A stretch of 64,000 nt of DNA from Edaphochlamys debaryana (Eukaryota > Chlorophyta > Chlorophyceae > Chlamydomonadales), in assembly GCA_016858145.1 (NCBI GenBank), contig JAEHOE010000098.1, positions 372,001 through 436,000 on the forward strand, in the 5' to 3' direction. A model generated the notes under the pieces. That model searched no databases and was not told the origin of the DNA. It worked only from the letters and a program-made list of their open reading frames with translations. This document shows, piece by piece, positions 57,801 to 64,000 of the stretch. Made by a program: the position numbers and the translations under genes. How positions within the stretch are numbered: position 1 is the stretch's first letter; the number at the start of each line of letters is the position of its first letter.

Positions 57801-58281
57801 CGGCCGCCGGCGGCGGCGGCGGCGACAGCGGCGGCGGAGCCGCCTCCGCTGCCGACGGCGACGACGGTGGCGCCGGGCTTCGGTGGCCTGGGCGCCGAGT
57901 TCGCGGGCGTACGGCGGCTGATGACGATCGGGTGAGTGTTGTACGGCATATGAGGCGCTCTTTGACAGCCCACGACGCGTCCGCACCCCCGACGCTTCGG
58001 CAAAACACACACGCTCCTCTCTGACCCCCTCCCCACCTCTTTCCCACATCCCTCCCCTCAGGACCCAGCCCACCCCCGCCGACCTCCGAGCGCTCGAACT
58101 CTTCTCGGCGGGCCTCAACCGTGCCGTACTGCTGCGGGACCCATCGGGCCCCGTCGGGTCCCCGTTGGGCCCGGCAGCAGGCCCAGGCCCAACTGCGGTG
58201 GCCGGGCGCGGCAGTGCCAGTGACGGCGGCGCTCCCGCCGCTGGCGGCGGCGGCGGGCTGCCTGGGGTGGTGAAGGGATGA
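51870..58281 (+). CDS. Membrane-anchored alpha/beta hydrolase with 10-nt microexon
   Basis: Exons: 51870-52519, 52775-52859, 53007-53140, 53318-53381, 53632-53720, 53887-54067, 54249-54385, 54674-54812, 55071-55124, 55539-55581, 55777-55786, 55937-56012, 56280-56372, 56549-56611, 56732-56827, 57009-57931, 58062-58281; 1018 residues. After a disordered 165-residue N-terminus come two hydrophobic helices (about 172-213). The oxyanion motif LHGVGLGLLPY (about 436) and nucleophile elbow VAHSYGTF (Ser about 500) follow, then LLDPVCFGMFLPHLL, acid GRDQLMD (Asp about 599) and the terminal His cluster NPHHSHAQML (about 623-626). Lipid or ester hydrolysis at a membrane is inferred from the fold. A C-terminal extension of about 380 Ala/Gly-rich residues has no domain. 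The 10-nt exon encodes part of PVCFG, a motif known in this hydrolase family, which supports it. Confidence 0.85.
52884..52976 (+). repeat. Intron element core, sense orientation, with a weak exon-end copy
   Basis: GTGTGTGTTTCGACACGTGG at 52892-52911, about 35 nt after the donor of exon 52775-52859. GATAGCCTGTTGGCCTTCAG further on (52950-52969) resembles GACGGCCTGGCGGCCTTCAA in the exon. Confidence 0.5.
53548..53611 (+). repeat. Dispersed intronic repeat, copy B (shared with 18113-18180)
   Basis: TCTCCGGCAATCCCACTATC, AACTAGACGCTCTCCGCTTA and TCAGCTTCAAACACCCC match the HNH-gene intron copy with only a few differences, and both precede an acceptor. Confidence 0.9.
55009..55038 (-). repeat. 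Intron element core, antisense orientation
   Basis: GTGACACGCCCACGAAACAC, then ACGGTTTTCCCC, precede the acceptor of exon 55071-55124 by about 30 nt. Confidence 0.6.
55391..55462. repeat. GCTGGGCCTT/C decamer array in hydrolase intron
   Basis: Seven tandem copies of GCTGGGCCTY-like 10-mers in the intron before exon 55539. Confidence 0.9.
55777..55786 (+). other. 10-nt microexon of the hydrolase gene
   Basis: Flanked by GCGCAG and GTGAGC, it joins phase 1 to phase 2 and completes LLDP-VCFG-MFLP. Without it the frame of the downstream catalytic exons is lost. Confidence 0.8.
56026..56230. repeat. Two adjacent tandem arrays in one hydrolase intron
   Basis: 56026-56109 repeats CTGCGTGCTGCGTGCCGCG. 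56166-56230 repeats the heptamer GACCGAC about nine times. The first array shares words with the FtsH minisatellite at 654-1218. Confidence 0.88.
56399..56480 (+). repeat. Intron element core (sense) and copy of exon 56280-56372 end
   Basis: TGTGTGTGCTTCGCCCACGC (56404-56423) is followed by CATGTGCCGCCGCTGCTACT (56434-56453), then GGTGGGTTCTGAACCTTTGG. This copies the exon end CATGTGCCGCCGGTTCTACT, then GGTCGGACCTGAACCTGTGG, at 56329-56368. Confidence 0.88.
56683..56710 (-). repeat. Intron element core, antisense orientation
   Basis: GACGTGTGCCAAAATACACA, then CGCTCCCC, stand about 20 nt before the acceptor of exon 56732-56827. Confidence 0.6.
57971..58018 (-). repeat. Intron element core, antisense orientation
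   Basis: GACGCTTCGGCAAAACACAC, then ACGCTCCTC, stand before the last hydrolase exon; a partial second GACGCGTCCGC precedes it. Confidence 0.65.
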
Positions 58282-58351
58282 CCGCTGCCGGGGATAAGGA
58301 TCAAGCTTACACCTCTGGAACGCAGCCATCAAAGTGAACTCGACCGGCGGT

Positions 58352-58460
58352 TGGCCGTGCGGCGGCGGCGCCAGTGACGGCGGCGCAGCTGCCGTTGGCG
58401 GCGGCGGCAGCGGCAGCAATGGAAGCGGGCGGCTGTTGGGGGTGGCGAAGGGTTGACAGC
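58352..58460 (+). repeat. Degenerate copy of the hydrolase last-exon end
   Basis: GCCAGTGACGGCGGCGC, GGCGGCGGCGG and GGGGTGGCGAAGGGTTGAC repeat 58210-58282 (GCCAGTGACGGCGGCGC, then GGGGTGGTGAAGGGATGAC), including the stop-codon region, about 70 bp downstream of the real stop. Confidence 0.8.
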
Positions 58461-60179
58461 GGGGGGGCCACAGTGGGGGGAGGCGACCTGAGGAGAAGCG
58501 CGGCAAGCGGCCAAGGAGCTGCGTTGTGGAGGCGAAGCGGCCATACGCCATGCACGCACGACCGCGGGTGCAGGGGTGCAAGGAGGGGCGAAGCGGACAA
58601 CGGGGCGGCAGGGCAACAGGGGTGGCGGGGCGCGGGGGCGGTGCAGTGGGCCGTGCCCGGATGCGCTCGGGGCGCAGAGCCGTGGAGGGCGTGAACAGGG
58701 CGCGGAGAGGGCGGGGAGGGAGGGGGACCGGTTGCACGGCGGTTCGGAGGGAGCGTGTCCTCTGGGCGGCGGCCGACCGGCGGCTGAGGGGTGTGCGGGT
58801 CGGCGGATCGGGCACGGGTCGGTACCAGCAAGTGGAGGAGCAGAGGAGGAGGATGAAAGGGAGGGGCAGGAGGCCGAGGAAGGGGGGAGAGGGGGGAATT
58901 TGCGTGTGACGTGAGGCGAGGGACGAGGGGCCGCGTGTTGTTGTTGGCCACCGGGAATCTAGTCGACTGTTGCCTGCTCCCATGCGTATTTTGCCAAGCT
59001 TCCGCTGGCTACAATGTCCTTCTTTTGAGATTATTGCTTGCGTTGCCAGGGGGTGCCTGCAGAAGGCACGCCGGCGAGAGGTTGGTGTTGGGATCTAGCT
59101 CCCTCTTTACGAGGGACTCATGTAGTATGTGCGCTTGGGGCTCATTGTTTCCTTCCCTGACTTCGAGGATTTGGTACAGGTACAGGTACTGGTAGATTGT
59201 CTGTGTCTTTGTGGAGGGCTGCTCGTGTGTGCGCCAGTGAGTGCGACGCGAGTGTTCTCGCGCGAGTATACATACTGCATCGAGTGTCGAGTGCAAACGT
59301 GGGCCCACGTGAAAGTGCCGGGCACATCGCCCGTGTGAGCCCATTGCTCATCCTAGGCGGGCCTGTTTTGCGACGTGCCTTGTACTGCTGGCACTATTTG
59401 CCCGTCCGCCTCCCCCCATGTCCCATCAGTCTGTAATCCACCAGCTCCCCTTCCACCCCCGGCCCCACCCGGTTAGCTCCCTGGCTTTGCATGTGGCATC
59501 GGCAGGGCCCGCAGCTCCTGGCAGCTCCGCTCAGTCGCACCTGACCGGGGAGATACTGGAGTTGCCACCAATAAACGAGGCAAAGGGTCCTTGGCGTAGA
59601 CATGGTCTAAGGTTGATGCAGTGTGCCGCTATGTGGGTCTGTCCCACCTTGTGCACCACACGAAGAGTCGCAGACTACGCCCCCCACCCCCAGGTCAACC
59701 TGGAAACTCTGGGGTGCGTCGGTGCTGGAGTAGCAGGGTTCGGGCGAAGGTGGTGGCTGGAGGAGATCAGGGCTGGAGGCCAGCGGGCGGGCGCACTTGA
59801 CTGGGGAAGCCGTGGGGTCAATGCGTTGTGCAGCTATCCAGGTCTGGCGCCCCAAACTAGACGCACCCGGCTGGGAGAGCTCTGGGGAGAGTCGGTGCGG
59901 CATTGCAGGACCCGGGGCAAGGCGCGGCACGGAGCGGCGTCAGAGGTAGCCGGCATGCAGGCTTACGCCGTGCCGTGTAGCGTGTCCCGACCGCGTGAGG
60001 GGAGCCCAGGCCCCCTGACCGCCTGCACGCGCAACACCGGGGGCCTCGACACCAGGAGCCAGGAAAGTACCGTTTGCGCGCGCGGCTGCCCCTAGGTTAG
60101 CCCCTGCCTCGGCGATGCACACTGCTGGCACCCTGCCTTCCTCCTCGCGCGTTGCGGCAGTGGCTACATCGACGCGCTC

Positions 60180-60236
60180 AGCTGCATCCCCCGGCGTCGT
60201 CCTGACTACGCTGCATCGCCCCTGCGAGTACAGAAC
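60180..60236 (-). repeat. Dispersed intergenic repeat DR1, copy 3 (partial)
   Basis: Read on the minus strand it contains GCAGGGGCGATGCAGCGTAG, TCAGGACGAC and GATGCAGCTG, matching the two plus-strand copies with more changes. Confidence 0.7.
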
Positions 60237-62118
60237 GCCCTGAGGGGCGCCAGGCTTGCCGTGTGGCCAGTCCGGTTCCTGAGGGACGCCTGTCGGGTCT
60301 GTGCGGCCCATCGTTCTGAGCGCGAGCAAATCGAGCCTTACACGCGTCGTCACAACCGCGTCGGAACCCAACAACCACGACGGGCCCCCGTCACATAGGG
60401 GCTGCAAGACAGGAACTCTCAGGCGGGAGAATCGCACCCTTATTGCTTGTGTTCGTGGCGGTACGAAAGAGCAATCCAACAACAACCATACGGTCTTCAT
60501 GGCAAGGATTACCGCCAGCTATGCCCCCCCAATTTGCATTTCCCCCAGTCGTTGCCGCACTAACTAGAGAGCGAGGAGCTGCAGTGGCGTGCAACACACC
60601 ATGGCCCCGGCCGCACGCCCCGCCGCTCCCCACCCCCACCACACCCCCGTCACCACCCGCTCCTGTTCCCGAGCCATCGTGTTGGTGCAAACCGCCTTAG
60701 ACCAGTTCGTATTTCCCTTGCAGCATAGTGCGATACATTCACGCCACCACGAAACAGAGCTGAACCCCGTAGTACGCTTAGACCACCGCCGCATGTTGTG
60801 ACGCCAGGCAAAAGTGAAGAGGGGCACATGGCCTTAGCCAACGGTCAGCGGAAAGGAGAAGGGAGAGCGGCAGGATCGGTACCCAGTGGCCAACAGCAAT
60901 TCATGGACTCGCATGCACGCCATGCACCCCACACCCCCACACGGCCAGAGCACCCGCGAGCCAGCCTGGCCCCCGCTGCCGGCCGCCAGCCTCCGCGCAT
61001 GGCACGGGCAACACCACCCACCAACAATTGACCAATCGTAATGCCTATATATGACACACAACGCGCGCAGCACCTTACGTCATGTGCACACGTGCACATG
61101 CCCACTACAGACCTCTCAGTACACTACGCGATGCGGACAGGAGCCTCAGCATCGTGACACACGCCCTGTACGGTTTGCAGCTGATGAACGGCCACACGTG
61201 ACCACGACCAACCGACAACCGCACAACAAAGCTAGATTGCACAGCGTACAACACATCTACTGGGGCGAGAGTTGTTATGGTTTGGGAGGCATATGGGTGT
61301 GGGCATGCACCCAGCAGAACCGCCCCGCCAGGAGCATGCTTAAGACTTCGTTGCATTTGCCTTGGGTCCTCTGAAACTGAAGCATAGGTCCTCTGTTGGA
61401 CACGGAAACCCCCAGAGACTCCATTCGATCGCAGCGGCCCATAAGAGCCACACTCGGCGTGACGCGTAAGGGTGAGAGTAGTGGTTAGCAATGCAGAGGA
61501 GATGCTGCTAAGGCCGAGATCCAGAACACACACCAGCACACCAGTGGTTACGCCTACCACGCTAAGCCACGTCGTATTACTAGCAAGGCCAAGGAAGAAG
61601 GGCAAGAAGGTGGGGCAGGTTGGCCCTCGGAAGGGTAAGGGAAAGAAACCCACGCAGGAAGGAAACCCTGAGCTATGAGCACAAGCCAACTAACCAGTCC
61701 ACCCGCCCGTTATTGCAAGCGCCAGCCTGACGCAACGCACGCCTGCAGCCACATTAGCCACCTCCACACGCGTACGCTTGTGCTCACGCACGCCAACCCA
61801 CTCTCAGTACGGCAGTGCACCCGCGGCTGGTGTACGGTAGACAGATCGCGGCAACCTCCTTAATACAATCGCCAGCAGCCCTACTACTGGCGCCTCTCGT
61901 GCTTGATCCGCGAGCGGCCTGTGCCGTGCCTGAACCGCGTCTCGCACTACGACTGCTGTACGGCACCGTTGCCGTTTTGTACGGCGCCGGCAATGCCGTG
62001 CAGCAGTGAGTCAGCGATGTCTGTCATGGAGTCCATAGGCCCGGGCGTGAGAGCGTCGAACTCGAGGCTGTTGCGCGTAACTGCGGGCACGGAGGGTTGC
62101 GGTACAAGCAGGATCGTG

Positions 62119-63902
62119 TTAGTCAGTCTGCGTCAGTTCGACACATGAGGGCGTTGGCAGTCCCCCGTCTCTTTGATCAACAACCAGCGTTAACCCCAAA
62201 GCCTGCGGCACTTCCCTGCCCAACTCACGCTCCATAAAGCCCTCGAGTATCGCCGTCCCAAGGCTGACGCGCCGGCTGAGCGGCGTGGGCGCATCCAGCG
62301 CTCGCGCCCCGCCGTCGGCCGCGCCCGCGGGCGGCACCGCCGGGCCGCCGCCTGCCGCCGCCACGGCGGCGCTGACGGCGCCGGCGCTGCTGTTGAAGCC
62401 GATGCCGCCGCCGCCGGCATTGCCTGCGTCAGGGATTCCGGCGCCGCCTTGTGGCTGCCCCGACGCACCGGCGGCGGCGGCGTGGATGGCAGGCCCTTGC
62501 GCGTTGGCGGCGCCGTCTGTGAGCGCTGGGAGCGTTACCTGCCCGCCCTCGCTGCCGCTCCCGCTGCCCCGGTGCGGCTGCACGGCGGGGTTGTACGGCG
62601 GCGGAGGCATGCCGTACGACCGCGCCGCTGCGGCCGCGTCACGCATGCCTGGCGGCGCAGCCATGGTTGGGCCCGCCGCCGCCGGCTGTTGCGCCGACTG
62701 CATCGGCGGCTGCTGCGTCCGGCCGAGAGGAGGCAGGCCGTACCCGCGGGAAGCGGAGCCTTGTGGCGCAGTGCCGGCGTTGCCGTGGTGAAGCATGGCT
62801 TGTTGCTGTTGCTGGTGTTGCATCTGTTGTTGTTGTGGTTGTTGTTGCTGCTGCTGCATGTGCTGCGAGTACTGCTGCTGCTGCTGCTGCGGTTGATGTT
62901 GGTGCGGCTGCCAGCCTTGGTGCGACACCGACGTCTGGCACGGCCCCTGCGCCTGCGCCTGGCCGCTGGCCTGCGGGTGCGCAAAGCCCTCGCCCGCGCC
63001 CTCCAGCCCCTGGCCGCTGCTGCTGCAGCGGGCGCCCGACGGAGGCACGCCGCCGGCGCCGCCAGCTGGCGCGGGGCCGCCGCCGGCGCTGGCGGCGGCG
63101 CCGTTACTCCAGGCCATGGGCTGCATGCCTGCGGGGGGAGGCGAAGAGGGAGGGCGGAAACAGCAGAAGGAGAGGGTGAGAGTATGCGGGAGGTAAGCCA
63201 GCGGGAGGAGGGGGGAGGATGGAGTAAAGGTCGGGATAGAGCTCAAGGCGGAGCGGCCATGCCTCAGCCCTTTCACACCGGAGTGTACGTGTAAGCTCAG
63301 TTTAGGCAAGGACACGTGAGTCCATTCACAACCGACAACTGACAGTCGTTGGTGCGGTACAAGTTGCAAGGCAACGGAGCAACGCCTACCTTCCACAGTG
63401 GCGCGGAGGCCGTCGTTGCCGCCGACCACGCCGCCGCTGCTGACGCCGCTGCTGCCGCCCGGTGTGTCAACGGCGTAGCCCTGCTGCCCGCCGCCGCCGC
63501 CGCCACCGCCCTGCGCCGCAACGCCGTGCGAGCCGTGCGGCGCCTGCTGCGACATGCCCTGCTGCGACCCCTGCGGCGGCAGCATGCCCTGTGGCGGCGA
63601 CATGCCCTGCGGCGGCGACAGGCCCTGTGGTGGCGACATGACCGGCGGCGACATGATCGGCGGCGACAGGCCCTGCTGGTTGGACCCCTGCATCCCGTGC
63701 CCCTGGAGGCCGAGGCCGCCCATGCCGGGCGGGTCGCGCGCGAGGGACTGGCGCGGCGAGTAGGGGTAGTGCGAGCCGTCGAGCGGCAGGGCGTGGGGGT
63801 CGGGGCCGTGGGGGCCGCTGGGCTCCTCCGGGTTGAGGGGGTAGATGGGCGTGGGCGCGGTGTCGGGGCCGGGCTCGCCGCACGTGCGGCGCTTGCGCGA
63901 GC
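62119..63902 (-). CDS. Gln-rich regulatory-type protein, 5' end outside window
   Basis: Two exons are visible on the minus strand, 63902-63390 and 63128-62119, joined in phase at TVE-G-MQPMAW; 506 residues before the TAA at 62121-62119. The visible start is SRKRRTCGEP, a basic patch, then IYPLNPEEPSGPHGP and SHYPYSPRQSLARDP. Repeats of MSPPQGMSPPQGMLPPQG follow. The second exon carries poly-Gln runs around 62800-62900 and ends with a more ordered SLGTAILEGFMERELGREVP and LGLTLVVDQRDG. No DNA-binding domain is in view; a transcription factor or coactivator is inferred from composition only. The acceptor at 63903-63904 shows that more exons lie beyond the right edge. Confidence 0.72.
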
Positions 63903-64000
63903 CTGCGAGGGCGGGCAGGGCGGACGGGGAACAGGGGGTGAGCAGGGGTGCTGTCGGGGGCGTTTGTGAGCGGAGGGGCGAGGTGCGAAGGCTCGGATTC

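Larger units (their letters stand above)
58282..62118. other. Gene-free stretch of about 3.8 kb
   Basis: It holds a degenerate copy of the hydrolase last exon (58352-58460), a GC-rich flank to about 58900, then sequence of lower GC. Copy 3 of DR1 is at 60180-60236 (-). A CTATATATG word is at 61043-61051, and a TGTAA word at 59432-59436. Open frames (for example 59418-60095 and, on the minus strand, 61105-61689) show no domain or splice-consistent extension. A non-coding RNA or lineage-specific gene cannot be excluded. Confidence 0.5.

Noticed and set aside
59418..60095. 225-codon open frame in the gene-poor stretch
   Set aside because: No domain, transit peptide, repeat pattern or supporting exons, and composition does not resemble the confirmed exons. 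Long open frames are common by chance at this GC content.
61105..61689. 194-codon minus-strand open frame
   Set aside because: No recognisable domain and no splice or composition support.
1..64000. tRNA or rRNA genes
   Set aside because: Looking for the T-loop word GGTTCGA with a pairing acceptor stem gave nothing convincing; hits such as 32154 lie in introns without cloverleaf context.

Overview
The window reads as nuclear DNA of a very GC-rich unicellular or colonial green alga, most likely a chlorophycean of the Chlamydomonas/Volvox group. The signs are many short GT-AG introns, exons of 10 to 150 nt, organelle-targeted nuclear genes (a plastid FtsH-like protein, a PPR-like protein, an HNH endonuclease, mitochondrial PAM16), long Gly/Ala/Pro/Gln-rich coding stretches, and a degenerate ankyrin family of a kind I associate with volvocine algae. 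No operons, tRNA, rRNA or CRISPR were seen. The organism call is inference from gene style, not from a marker gene.

Layout: 1-8104 (+) the 3' part of a protease-dead FtsH-like AAA ATPase (23 exons in view, 5' end outside the window). 9321-11209 and 12383-14195 (+) a tandem pair of ankyrin-like genes. 16084-19935 (+) an HNH endonuclease domain protein. 22563-30654 (+) a 22-exon PPR-like protein. 31705-34337 (-) PAM16/TIM16. 35091 to about 41673 (+) an ASC-1/TRIP4 homologue, divergent from PAM16. 41839-44564 (+) an AlkB-type dioxygenase. 45317-50697 (+) a very large Pro/Gln/Ala-rich protein. 51870-58281 (+) a membrane-anchored alpha/beta hydrolase with a 10-nt microexon. 58282-62118 is an apparent gene desert. 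62119 to the right edge (-) is the 3' part of a Gln-rich regulatory-looking protein. Exon phases were checked by hand. Every model closes to a whole number of codons; the two edge-truncated genes do so within the window, and the 3' end of TRIP4 is unsure.

The most unusual feature is in the introns. Many begin with a G-run or end with a C-run. A short element (core GTGTGTTTCGGCACG) recurs in one orientation close to donors and in the reverse complement close to acceptors. In at least a dozen introns the neighbouring exon end, with its splice site, is repeated inside the intron as a decaying copy. Two introns in unrelated genes share a 60-bp sequence. Together these look like traces of introner-like intron-generating elements or of tandem duplication across splice sites. 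A 9-mer, GTACGGCAG, which starts with GT and ends with AG, recurs across the window and serves as both donor and acceptor.

Functional links: PAM16 and TRIP4 share a divergent promoter of about 750 bp. TRIP4 lies directly upstream of an AlkB homologue; in animals the ASC-1 complex (ASCC) works with an AlkB protein in alkylation repair, so this adjacency may be meaningful.
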